Below, one piece after another: positions 22,044 to 32,402 of a DNA stretch of 64,000 nt (within the stretch, counting starts at the first letter, position 1; every line of letters starts with the position of its first letter). The position numbers were made by a program, and so were the translations under genes. This DNA is from Verticillium longisporum (taxonomy: Eukaryota > Ascomycota > Sordariomycetes > Glomerellales > Plectosphaerellaceae), in NCBI GenBank assembly GCA_019188255.1, contig JAETXT010000005.1, forward strand, positions 1,922,001 to 1,986,000. The letters run 5' to 3'. The notes under the pieces are model-generated. The model did no database searches and was not told where the DNA came from. It saw only the letters and a program-made list of their open reading frames with translations.

Positions 22044-22915
22044 GGTTGTTTTTAGGCCAGCTGGGCGAGCCTACCGATTGTTGCTAAATTAAACGTAATC
22101 TAAACTGTGAACGCTCAACCTGTGTGCTCTAGGTATCTGATGAGGGACATGCGACTCAACTTCATCAGCGAGACGACGGCTGGTTTACGTACCCAGAAGC
22201 AATGATTCACTCATCTCATACCCATAGAACAGCTACGAGCCTCTGGATAGTGTTCCCGGCTTTGATGCCTGGTCCTCAAGACCCGGCCGCAAGAGTCACG
22301 CCGTTGAACTGTGTACATCAAGTGCCCAGTCGCCTGGTGACAAAAGGCACGACGTCAACTTGGTGAGGGAAGACATGGAGAAGACAATGACGGAAGTGGT
22401 CTGCCTCATGACTACAAGTGCGTTCGGCAGGGCTGCTTCATGTGTGGGCATCGGCTTAGCGGCCGATGAGGTCAGTCCCCTGTCACAAACTCTTGAGCTT
22501 GCAGTGGACTCTTAGGGGGCCGGAGCCTGGAGCGCCCACGTGGTCAGCGGTCGATGGGCGCCGGGTGCCAGGTGCCAGGTGTCAAGGTCTGGCGCCGTGC
22601 TGTGCACCTACACCAAATGGTCGTGTCCAGGTACCTACAGCAGCACAGAGGTAACCTCGGTGCGCAATGACGCAGGGTCCCGAAGTCTCGCAGGAAAAAA
22701 GCTGCAGGTGCCAAAGGCCCCCGTTCCCACCCCAAATCTTTGTCCAAAGGCCTCTCCACCAAAACGACGACATCGCGAACCACCACGGCCCGTCTGCCTT
22801 CTTGCTGTCGACCACGGGCGTTTGGAGGCTCGAAAAATTCGATTGGACTCCGCTACCCAATTCCGGCATGGGAACACCCTCAGCCGCCGTGAATCACGTA
22901 CTCTAGCTGCCCACG
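22044..22915. other. Intergenic, promoter side of the carrier gene
   Basis: No domain-bearing frame is seen. The sequence just upstream of 22916 should hold the promoter and leader of the carrier gene. Confidence 0.5.
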
Positions 22916-24151
22916 ATGCAGTCTGCAAAGATGGCCCCCGGCGCCGAGAAGCCCGTTCTTACGGCCGAGGAGAAGAGCGCAAAAACGGCAAAGAGCTCGA
23001 CAAGATACCCCTTTTGGTTCGGTGGCAGCGCCAGCAGTATGGCAGCCTGCGTGACACATCCCCTGGATCTTGGTGCGTTTCTGTCCCCCTTCCCCCTCTG
23101 CGCCGTTGCCGTTGCCATCGCCGTCGCCATCGCGCGCCCTCTCTCGCGATGCCCGCCAGCTAACCGTGTCTCAGTCAAGGTATGCGACAACACGATGTAC
23201 CCCTCCATCATGACGACCCCTTGCCGACGACGTCTCCCCTTCTCCTTGAGCTAACATAGCAAACCAGGTTCGCCTACAAGTCCGCCGGCCCGATGCCCCC
23301 AAAAACATGTCCGGCACCGTCCTCCACATCCTCAAGTCCGACGGCCCCGCCGGCCTCTACGCCGGCCTCTCGGCCTCGCTGCTGCGCCAGATGACCTACT
23401 CGACCGTCCGCTTCGGCGTCTACGAGGAGCTCAAGACGCGCGCCATGCGCCGCTCCCCGAACAACAAGCAGCCCTCGTTCCCCGTCCTCACGGCCATGGC
23501 CTCCTTGGCCGGCTTCATCGGCGGCGTCTCCGGCAACGCCGCCGACGTCCTCAACGTCCGCATGCAGCAGGACGCCGCCCTGCCGCACGCCGAGCGCCGC
23601 AACTACCGCCACGCCCTCGACGGCCTGCTGCGCATGGCCCGCGATGAGGGCCCCTGAGCTGGTTCCGCGGCGTCCTGCCCAACAGCATGCGCGCCGCCGT
23701 CATGACGGCCTCGCAGCTCGCCAGCTACGACACCTTCAAGGGCCTGCTGCTGCGCAACACGCCCCTGCAGGACAACCTGACCACCCACTTCACCGCCTCG
23801 CTGCTCGCCGGCATGATGGCCGCCACCGTCACGAGCCCCGTCGACGTCATCAAGACGCGCGTCATGACCGCCACGACGCAAGAGGGCCTCGTCAAGACCC
23901 TCAAGACCATCTACCGCAACGAGGGGCTCGGCTGGATGTTCAAGGGCTGGCTGCCCAGCTTCCTGCGCCTCGGACCGTGAGCCCCCCTCCCCCTTCCCTT
24001 CCTGCTTTGAAAAAGAAAATAGAAAGAAAGGGGGATCGCTCCATACTGACGAAAATCCAGACAAACAATTTGCACCTTTGTCTTCTTGGAGATGCACCGC
24101 AAGCTATATAGAAAGGTCGCCGGCTTGGATGAGGATAGACTGAAGGCATAG
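22916..24151 (+). CDS. DIC1: Mitochondrial dicarboxylate carrier with a 5-nt microexon; one frame break
   Basis: Exons 22916..23072, 23175..23179, 23268..23976 and 24061..24151 encode 320 residues once one base is restored at the C run 23651..23654. The five-base exon TCAAG completes the first carrier signature (HPLDL-VK-VRLQ), which otherwise cannot be formed. The second signature is the dicarboxylate-type GNAADVLNVRMQ, lacking the usual proline, and the third is SPVDVIKTRVM. Three tandem repeats with paired membrane helices fit the SLC25 family. It exchanges dicarboxylates and phosphate across the inner mitochondrial membrane. The last exon supplies QTICTFVFLEMHRKLYRKV. The start could also be the second Met, five codons in. 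Confidence 0.88.
23175..23179 (+). other. DIC1: 5-nt microexon of the dicarboxylate carrier gene
   Basis: TCAAG is flanked upstream by a good acceptor (GCTAAC branch, TCTCAG) and downstream by a GTATGC donor. Joining CTTG | TCAAG | GTTCGC gives Leu-Val-Lys-Val-Arg, exactly the carrier signature. Direct splicing of the outer exons breaks the frame. Confidence 0.85.
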
Positions 24152-24739
24152 ACGGCAACGAACACACACGCACGTACGCACAGACGCGCGCATACAGCAA
24201 CATGGGGCGGGCACATATATTTTGCATATTAGACGGGCGTTGAGGGGGCAGCGGCAGCCAGGCAGATGGCATGCATGTCGCTTGCGCGACATCTGATACG
24301 AGGCGTTTCGGGTACGGAAAAACAAAACAGGTCGAATTTGGTGTATTACAAGTCTTTTTGCATGTATATTTGTCCCTTGTTCAAACTTTGTCGGTACTTC
24401 AACATGTTTGAACGACCGTCTTTCGCAGTCCGCCTGCCCGCCCATCTTCTCTTCCTCTGCTCTCTCTTCTGTACAGGCGCCGAGCGCAGCAAAACGTCTC
24501 ACATGATGAACGGGCCAAAAAGATGGCACTGTAGCAGATTATGGCCGATCTGCTGCTGCTGCTGCTGCTCAGCCACACCACTTTCTCTAATGCAAGCCCT
24601 TTTGTTGGTGTCCGCAGATTTGGTATACACAAGACTGAGCCACGCGTAGGCTCAGCCACCCGAAAGAACGCCTACCGACCAGCCTCATTCCCGGTCTGGA
24701 CCACCCATTTGTATCCCAACGCCCCCTGCCTCTCGCTCC
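24152..24739. other. Short intergenic between convergent genes
   Basis: This holds the 3' sides of the carrier and RPB3 genes. It contains a short CTG repeat near 24548. No gene is seen. Confidence 0.5.
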
Positions 24740-25913
24740 TCAGTTCCAGCCGCCCGACTGGCCCGACGCGCCGTAGGGCGTCGCGTTGTTGTACGGCGTC
24801 GTCGCCGAGCCGCCGCCCCACGCCGTCTGGTTGCCGCCGTTGTAGGGCGTCGTGTAGCCCTGGTCGTTCCAGCCCTGGCCGTCCATGTTCATGTCCGGGC
24901 TCCGTGGGCCGTCAAAGTCGCCGCCGTCCATGCCGCCGCCCTCGGCCTCGCCCGTCAGCGTGTGCAGCATGAGGGCCAGCTTCTCCTGCATGATCTTAAT
25001 GCCCTCCTGGATGATCTGGTCCGGGTCGAGACTGCCGACCGTCTCGACGTCAAAGTAGAAGCGGCCGGGTTTGGCGTCAAAGTCAAAGGGCTCGCCCTCT
25101 TGGGGCGGGTCCTCCTGGTCGGCGTTTCTGCTCTTGGGCCTGTAGGGGAGAGTGGTCAGCATGTGAGCGCCTCGCCATTTCTTCGAGGAAGTGGAAAAAG
25201 GGGAAAGGAGTCTCACCATTCTGTCGCAGCGTCCGTCTCGTACCACAGGTCAATGTGGTGCAGCTTGTTGTGGGGGTCGTACTCGAAGCCAACGGCAGAT
25301 GTGGGCATCCATTTCGCGTGCTCCTTGGCGATGCCCTTCTTCGCGATGCACGTCACCTTGAGCTCCTGGCCCCTTCGCAGCTTGGCGATGAGCGAGCCGA
25401 GGCCATCGGGGTCGGTGATGACGGGGTTGCCGACCGTGTTGTTCTGGCGGAAGCTGTCGACGACGAGGTCGCTGGCATAGACCTTCATGATATCGTCCGA
25501 CGTGCAGCGGGCGTGCAGGGTCAGCTTGACGCTGCAGTTGTCGCAGTACTGCTCGCAGTCGCAGTCACGCGAGTAGTGCAGGCTCGCGGCCTCCTTGGAG
25601 TGCAGAGGGATGAGGCCGAGTCGGTGTGCGATGAACTCGTCGGCGAGGACGGATGTGTTGGCCTCAATCTCGACGAGATCAATGGCGACAATGGGGACTT
25701 CGGCTTGGATGACGCGACGGAGCGAGTTGGCGAAGGAGAGGTGGCAGTTGGACAGGTTGAAAACGACGCGGTCGGCCTCGGTCTGGTGGGCAACTGAATC
25801 AGTACGAGAGCAGCAATGCAGCGCGCGAACAGGAGTGCCGGGGGACCTACGTTGGAGATCTTGACAGAGGGACCGCCGACCTCGTTGTCAAGCAGCATGG
25901 GTTCGTAGTCCAT
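24740..25913 (-). CDS. RPB3: RNA polymerase II subunit RPB3
   Basis: Exons complement(24740..25139, 25217..25782, 25851..25913) total 342 codons with no frame break. The start [20 protein letters not shown] is followed by the alpha-like motif [20 protein letters not shown] and the assembly domain. Next is the Cys-rich zinc-binding loop [10 protein letters not shown], then [14 protein letters not shown]. The C-terminal alpha-motif part ([20 protein letters not shown]) leads into a Gly/Asn/Tyr-rich tail as in other filamentous fungi. RPB3 pairs with RPB11 to nucleate polymerase II assembly in the nucleus. Introns of 68 and 77 bp have standard borders. Confidence 0.95.
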
Positions 25914-26474
25914 CTTTGCCTGCTCCTGCCGGTCGCGTGTGAATGAGTGACGGTGTCTGCCGGAGGGGAATTCGCGAGGCTGAAGAGGTGGAGAGGGAAC
26001 GTCAGCAATTCGATGAGTTCTGCATTCGGGTGAAGCGCCGTCCTCGCCTGTCGCCTTTGTCGATTGTTGCGGGACGGTTGTGGTGATGAGGTCGGACCTC
26101 GACGAGGGACCATTATTTTCGTGATTAGATAAGCTGCTGCTGGTAGCTGCTCTCACTCCATGTATGTTGCCTGAACAAACCTCCTCCCTCACACACCTTC
26201 GACTCCCATGCGCATCAACATCAGTCTTGCTACAGCCCATCATGAAGCCATTCGACGCAGCTTGCTCTTTCATACATTCGTTCTTATTCTTTCAAGCGAG
26301 GTTCATACATGGCCGGTGATCCCGCTTCCCAGTCCCTTCGGACCACAAGCTCATAAAGTCTCCTCCCACCTGGACCATACGTGCTGTCCCACTCTTCCGC
26401 TATTGTTTTCTCTTTGAATTGGGCACTTTTGGAAAGAAACGGCCCATCTGACCGGCTGATTCTTCAGGATCTTA
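25914..26474. other. Intergenic, no supported gene
   Basis: This holds the promoter side of RPB3 and the 3' side of the small unknown gene. No other feature is seen. Confidence 0.5.
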
Positions 26475-27184
26475 CTATTTTTCTCTGGCACTTCCAGCCG
26501 TCGTTGGAGGCACGCTCTTGGACCTCTTGGACCAATTCTCCAAATTTGCGGATATAGTGCCCAATCGTGGTCCAATCTTTGCGTCAAGTTCTTGACGACT
26601 AGTTGCATCTCGTGCGTCCGAGAGCCCGTTCCTGAAGTCAATTACAATGCCCTTGAGGTCTGTCTTTTCTGTTAGTATTGTGCACCCAGAAGATTCGTGA
26701 AGGTTTGTCTGACCACTCAGGGCCTGTTTGTCCGTTTCCTTGCATGCGTTGTCTGCCGCAATCAAACATCGAACTTGTTCGATAATCTTGGCACATTGTC
26801 CCGCTGGATCTGTGGCTCTTGCTTTTTCCGCACCCCCGGTGTATTCTCGGAAGAGACTAATTGAAGCATTACCTTCACTAAGTCGTCCATGTTGCCAAGC
26901 ATCCCGGACGCGGTTTCCTCAACGGACACTTGGGAACTATGCGATGCGCGTGATCTACGTGACTGACAGGACGGGGGTCGCCGTTCATGCCGGTGTGAAT
27001 CCTCGGGAATGGAGTTGTCAGTGTTACTTGGTCCCTCTTCGTCTCTCAGGCCTGAGGCCTCTCCTCTCGAGGAACTTGGTCGGAAAGCATTCATAAGGAC
27101 GGGTGTTCGCCCTCGACTTGTGGCTGGATTGTGCCCCGACCTCCTCTTATCAGCCTCTTCATTCTCGTGTGAGGGGCGGGTCAT
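26475..27184 (-). CDS. Unknown small protein, probably one frame break
   Basis: From ATG 27184 the frame encodes a Ser/Arg-rich, low-complexity N-terminal half (SHENEEADKRRSGHNPATS, HERRPPSCQSRRSRASHSS). After GNMDDLVK the frame shifts near 26874 into GNASISLFREYTGG and QCAKIIEQVRCLIAADNACK, an amphipathic helical stretch, then SRQELDAKIGPRLGTISANL. One lost A or G at AAGG makes this a single 236-residue protein; no intron with standard borders fits. I do not recognise the family, and no localisation signal is evident. Confidence 0.5.
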
Positions 27185-27678
27185 CCCAGCAAAATATTTG
27201 TGACACAGCAGTTGGTGAAGCAAACGCGGTTAGACCAACGCCAGAGGGGAGAAAGATGTTGAAAATGTAAAAGGTTTGTTTCTGCCTTCAGGCTGGGTAG
27301 AGCAGACGACGACGGACTTTGCTTTTTACATTTTACGCAACCCATACCTCGCCCGCGAGGCTCTCATGCCCTTTCCACCCCAGTGGCCAGCCTTATCCGA
27401 CAAACCGCCCAGAAGGTGTGGCCAAGGAGCGAGTTTGACTCCGAGTAGGATGGTCACACAAGTGGTCTCGCCAGCTGAGCCACCCGTGCCGTGCCAACCA
27501 GCAGCGACAAGTCTCATGCATATATGTGCTGGCATCCGACGACTCCCCGTAAAGGTTGCATGCCACTATGCAGTTGTTTCGGAACACTGCCACAACGCAA
27601 ATCGATAAGACTGCCTCATTCACCAAATATGGAGGCATCACCCACATCCAAAGCCTTTCTCCCGTACAGACTGACACG
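27185..27678. other. Intergenic, no supported gene
   Basis: This lies between two divergently oriented genes. No domain-bearing frame is seen. Confidence 0.4.
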
Positions 27679-28399
27679 ATGACGGACCTGGAAAAGATGA
27701 TATCCTCGGGAAGTCTAAAGACCCACGTCGGCAGGTCGCTCCGTGAAGAGGAGGACTTTCATTTTCTCCGGTTCGAGTATCTTCAACGCCTAAACCTGAC
27801 CAACTTACACATCACACTCGCCCACCAGAAAAGCAAGCTGGAAGAAGACGGCCTAAGCTCCGAGGAAGAAGGCGAAAACCTCAAAAACTCCTCCGAGACT
27901 ATGGTGCGATCTGCTCTGATGTCCCCTGAGAAAACCTCTTCTGACCACGAGAAAACATTGCTGACGAAAGGGAAATGAGCAGCAACCGCAATCCGCGATT
28001 ACCGGTACCTCCGCTCGAGCAAGGCCGTGCCTGCGGCGAAGATCAGCGAGCGAAAGACCCTGCTCGAGGCCAACTTGTCATTCAAGGACGGATCCCCCAT
28101 TTCTTTCGCCAGCCATTACCACTTCTTCGAGGACGAGACAGCACAGATAGACCCCCTGCGCCGGTCCCTCATGGCCTCTCTGCCAAAGGTCCTAACCTTC
28201 TCGCGTGAAGAAAAGAGGCAGCGCTCAAAGGAGTATCAAGACGGGAACCCTCCGCATCAGGTCTCGACTTTCGTCGACGGTCTGGCCCGATTCCTCATCG
28301 CGCTGACGGGCGGCGCCTTCCTCATCGGACCCATGATCATCATGGCACTAGGGCCCTCGCTATACAAGAGTCTCATCACTGTGTCCGTTGCGCTAGTGC

Positions 28400-29061
28400 T
28401 CAGCGCTGCTATTAATTTAATCAATTCAAATATCAGGGGTGGAATTGACTATTTGATATATTTCGGACTATAGATTTAACTGTTTAGATTGATTGACTGG
28501 ATTTAATACGGTTTAAATTAGTAAATGAAGCTATCGCTAACTAGATAATACGCATAGAAATGGCTACGGCTCTAGGGGCTAGGTCTAGAGTCAGGTCTTG
28601 GGGACCAGGCAGGCGTTACGCTAGGAACACTTAATAGAAGCTATATAGCTATTCTATAGGTATAAGATAGATGAATTCAGCTATCTAGGTAGGTAGGCTA
28701 TATAGGCTTAAGTAAGTAGAAGCAGGTCACGTGCCTATAGGCAGGTTACGTGCCTATAGGTAGGTCACGTGCCTATAGATAGGTCACGTGCCTATAGGTC
28801 AGGCCACAGGCCAGGTCACAGGCGGCCATAAGGCAGGGCCATAGGGCAGGCCATTCCATTCCGTAATAGCGTATAACTCTATTTTTTAGTTATATAATCT
28901 ACTAGAATATAGAAATCCCGAGATTTATATATAACTTAATAGCATTTAAATAGTTAATTAATTCGAATAGGGTAATTTAATTATTTAAATCGTAAAATAG
29001 GTATAATTTGATTAGTTGTTTAATTGTTTGAATTGATAGGATTGAATTGATGGTAGCGCTG
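28400..29061. mobile_element. hAT-type MITE, copy 3 (662 bp)
   Basis: Same family and orientation as copy 1, flanked by perfect 8-bp duplications CTAGTGCT (28392..28399 and 29062..29069). The ends differ from copy 1 only by C-to-T or G-to-A changes (for example GACGGCAGC to GATGGTAGC at the right end), a RIP or deamination pattern. Four 19-bp CACGTG units lie at 28722..28797. It splits the DUF6594 gene. Confidence 0.92.
28722..28797. repeat. 19-bp tandem array inside hAT MITE copy 3
   Basis: Four 19-bp units of the form GCAGGTCACGTGCCTATAG. Three carry CACGTG and one TACGTG. Confidence 0.9.
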
Positions 29062-29332
29062 CTAGTGCTATTCTTGCTAGTCCTCTCCTTCGGTATTCGG
29101 GTCTCCAACATCGAGACGCTGGTCGCGACGGCAACGTACGCCGCTGTCCTGGTGGTGTTCGTCGGCACGAGCTCCGCAGATGGCGGTAATTAAGTCTGTG
29201 TTAGGGGTATGAACTTGATAGTCTGTTTCTCAAACATCAATGACACTTGAATTCTCCACAGATCGACTGTTCATCCTGTTACTTCGTCCTTCACTAGGCC
29301 CAGCAACACGCTTTTCACTAAACATCACTAAT

Positions 29333-29873
29333 CAGGGCTGCCGTCAGAACAAACAAAGCAAATATAGAGATTCATTTTGACTGTCTGGTATATCCTAAAT
29401 CGACAATTTGACTATTTGACGTATTTGCCAAATACTTGACTATTTAATTAATGTAAGGGTAGGAAAATAAAGCAAGTATAGGGTCTTAGTAAATAAGTAT
29501 ACTATATATACATTCAGCTTTCTAGGCCAGTACTTTGAGCTATAGAGGTATAAGTACCTAGGTAATAGAAGCTATATACCTATAGGCAGGCTACTATAGG
29601 CAGGCAGGCTATATATCTATAGATAGGTTACGTGCCTATAGGTAGGTCACGTGCCTATAGGTAGCGTGCCTATAGGTAGGTTCTATTCTGTTCTATAGTA
29701 TTAGTCTTAAATCGATCGGAATATCCTACTATTCTAGTTACATATATTTAGAAGTTTGCCAATAGCCAAACAAATAAGGGTAGCGAGTTTGACTGTTTGA
29801 TAATATTCTATGGGTATCTTTGTTTGATTGTTTGACTGATTTGTTTGATGGATTTGGTCTGGAGCCAGCCCTG
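29333..29873. mobile_element. Divergent hAT-type MITE (541 bp)
   Basis: Termini CAGGGCTGCCGTCAGA and TCTGGAGCCAGCCCTG form imperfect inverted repeats. They are flanked by TCACTAAT (29325..29332) and TCACTGAT (29874..29881), an 8-bp duplication with one mismatch. The interior shares with copies 1-3 the 19-bp CACGTG units (29623..29675) and CTATAGGTA-type sequence. The ends differ, so this is a related subfamily. There is no coding capacity. Confidence 0.78.
29623..29675. repeat. Short 19-bp array inside the divergent MITE
   Basis: Two full 19-bp units (ATAGGTTACGTGCCTATAG and GTAGGTCACGTGCCTATAG) are followed by a 15-bp shortened unit. Confidence 0.85.
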
Positions 29874-30009
29874 TCACTGATCACGTATCTGCGGGACACT
29901 ATTGATTGAACATTATTGATATTAGTTTGCCGCAACGCCATGCCGTCAAGTATACTAATCTACGAAAAGGTTTATACACATTGAATGTAGAAAAGGGAGG
30001 GAAAGAAAT

Positions 30010-32402
30010 TTAGGCACCGCCAACAGTCTGGCCCAGGTTCAGAGTGACGGGCGATCCGTTGAGAGTGACCCACTGGATGGGCGGCTCGCTGCCAACCTGG
30101 TCGGCCTTGACGGCGCCGGAGCTCGTGACGGTGCCGGCAGGGATGGTGACGGGCACGGGCACGCTGCACGAGTTGCCCTTGGCCGAGACGGTGACGGACG
30201 AGATGGTCGTGCCGTTGCTGTAGCTGTACGAGAGCTTGGGCTCGCACTGATCGAGGGCCATCCTGTCGGAGAAGCTCTTGCCGATGTCGTCGTGCTTCAG
30301 CGACGTGATGGGCCAGTTGGTCAGACGGCCCATCTCCTGTGTGATCGTCTCGACCCAAGACATGATCAGCGACATCTTGCCCGTCTGCGAGCCGACCGTG
30401 ATGGACGGCATATCGACCTGGCGCATGTTGGCCTGGTGGAACATGTAAGGGTCCGCGTGCAGACCGAGAAGGTGACGGGTGTTCTCAGCACGTGCGTTGT
30501 CGAGCAGGCTGTTAAAGTCGCCCTTGCCAGCCGACGTCTCGATCCACTCGCGGGTCGTGCACTCAGCCGTATCACAGTTGAAGTAGATGGTCGTCGCGTA
30601 CCGAGGGATAATAAGGAGACCGTCGTAGCCATTGTCGGCCACGTTGGAGATGAGAGGCCAGTACTCGTTCTTGGCACGGAGAGGAGGGCGGGTGTTGTCG
30701 CCGACAACGTTGGTGATACCGTTGGTCATCCAGGCGCGAATAGCATCACCGTTGTGCATACCCGTAATCGCGGGAGGGACCAGGCCGTTGGGCGAGAACT
30801 TAGTCGCCTTGTCGATGCCCATCTGCGTCATCCAAGCCTGGTTGAACTGAATCTCGCGCTCAGTATCCTTATAGGTAGCGTTGTTGAGGCCCATGTGGGT
30901 GAAGGTATGGGACAGGTGGGCGAAGGCGTTGAGCTTGGACGTGTCAAGGAACCAGCTGGCAAACTCGTCACGCTGAGCGCAGGTCTTGGACCATCCGTAC
31001 TTGGTGAACTCGGTGCCCCAGATATCCTGACCAGTGCCCAAGGGCTTCTGGAATTCCAGAGGAGTGTCAATCTGCTCGGGGTAGTCAACGGCGTAGTTGG
31101 GGTTGCAAACGCCGTCCTGGGGCCTGTTATCCGCAGTGGCCGAGATGATATCGCCGTTGCCGTTGTGCGCAAGCTCGAGCCAGAACTCAGAACCGGCAGC
31201 CAGACGGCTGTTGATATCACGCTGCCAGGCGATGTGGGCGTCCAGGTCTCCAGTGCGGATCTTGAAGACAGTACCGGCAGGGTAGTAGAGATCAGTCTCG
31301 AGCTGCAAGTCATCGACCTGCGCAGAGAGATGGACCTTGCGCTTGCCGAGGAACAGGCCACGCGTCATCCAGTGAATGTGAGAGTGCTGGAGGTAGTTGG
31401 ACGTAGCAGACCACTCGGGAGCCCAGCTGGTGAACCAGACGAATTGCTCACGGCCATCAAAGTTGTTGATGACGGCAGCAGCACCCTCAACGACGCCAGG
31501 ACCGCCAGCAAACTTGGCAACCTGCTTGGTAGTCTTGGTGTCGGTGATGGTGGCAGGGTAGTGGTACAAACCCTGGCTGCTGACGCCGGCGTTGACCTTG
31601 AGGTTGGCGGTGGGGAAGTCAGAGACGTCAGTGAAGCTGATGAGCTGCTCGACGCCGGCGCCACAGCAGCCCTCGCCGGCTGCGGCGCCGAAGAGGGACC
31701 GGGGTACTCGTTGATGCGGACCATGCGGACGCCAAAGGCGAGCTGGTACTTGTGAATAGCATCCCACTGCTCGGTGGTCACAGCAGAGCGCCATCCGTCC
31801 GTGTACTCGTACGCAATGGCATCGACAATGATGATGGCACCAAAGTTGCCCTTGGAGCCGGAGAACAGCTCGGGCAGAGGAGCACCGGCCTGGGGAATGG
31901 CCAGGCCCTGGAAGGGGATACCATAGCCCTTGAGGCCGGCGCTACCGGCGGCGATGCCGGTATCGTCACGGGCCAGGATGAGAACGGTGCTGTCACAGCT
32001 AGAGGCGCTGGCCAGAGCAGTGCCAGCGGTGCCAGTCGAGGTGGTGGTGCCGGTGCTGGTGGCGGTGGCAGCGGCCGTGGTGGTGACGACGGTCGCAGGG
32101 ACCGAAGTAGAAGTGGTGGTGCGGACACCGATAGGGGATGTGGTCGTGGTGACGGCAGGGACCACGGGTCTGGTGGACGTGGTCGTGGCAGCAGCAGGCC
32201 TCGAAGTCGTGGTGGTCGTAGTGGGCTTGCAGATCTTGAAGATCTTGCAGTTGATGGTATTAATGATGTTGGTGATAACGACGCTGATCTGCCTCGACTC
32301 GAGCTCGTTGCCACAGTCGCCGGTGACGAGGCAGTGAGGCGCCGGTGCCGGTGAGGCAGCCGCCAGGCCCACCAAGGCCGCGAGGACAAAGCTGGAGCGC
32401 AT
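30010..32402 (-). CDS. agd3: Secreted Agd3-like polysaccharide deacetylase (CE18), one frame break
   Basis: The ATG at 32402 gives a signal peptide (MRSSFVLAALVGLAAASPAP), then a Thr-rich linker (about residues 60-135) with runs such as TTTTTTSRPAAATTT. The catalytic region has TVLILARDD, GYGIPFQGLAIPQAG, VRMVRINEYPG, ISFTDVSDFPTANLK, SNYLQHSHIHWMTRGLF, HNGNGDI, HLSHTFTHMGLNNATY (a histidine motif), NGLVPPAITGMHNGDA and YMFHQANMRQVD. The frame slips at the G run 31695..31697, and one extra base gives 797 residues. This order matches Agd3, which deacetylates galactosaminogalactan in the cell wall or biofilm matrix. The Thr-rich linker is a likely O-mannosylation region. The substrate is inferred. 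Confidence 0.85.

Larger units (their letters stand above)
27679..29193 (+). pseudogene. DUF6594 membrane-protein gene split by hAT MITE copy 3
   Basis: From ATG 27679 (MTDLEKM) the frame encodes FHFLRFEYLQRLNLTNLHI, typical of the DUF6594 N-terminus. It meets an in-frame TGA at 27976..27978, then continues in the same frame through HYHFFEDETAQIDP, PPHQVSTFVDGLARFLIAL and FLIGPMIIMALGPS, the membrane domain. The MITE then interrupts at 28400. After the element, VLSFGIRVSNIETLVATATY and AAVLVVFVGTSSADGGN end at 29193. Removing the element and one 8-bp duplication rejoins the frame exactly. Two lesions (stop and insertion) make loss of function likely, though the stop could be a small unrecognised intron. 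DUF6594 proteins are fungal membrane proteins of unknown role. Confidence 0.8.

Noticed and set aside
12550..25913. A secondary-metabolite cluster around the MpaB-type oxygenase
   Set aside because: Neighbours are housekeeping genes (calcipressin, PheRS, carrier, RPB3); no synthase, tailoring set or cluster regulator is present.
30292..31755. 487-codon frame antisense to the deacetylase gene
   Set aside because: It has the complementary composition of a coding exon, with no motifs or start context.
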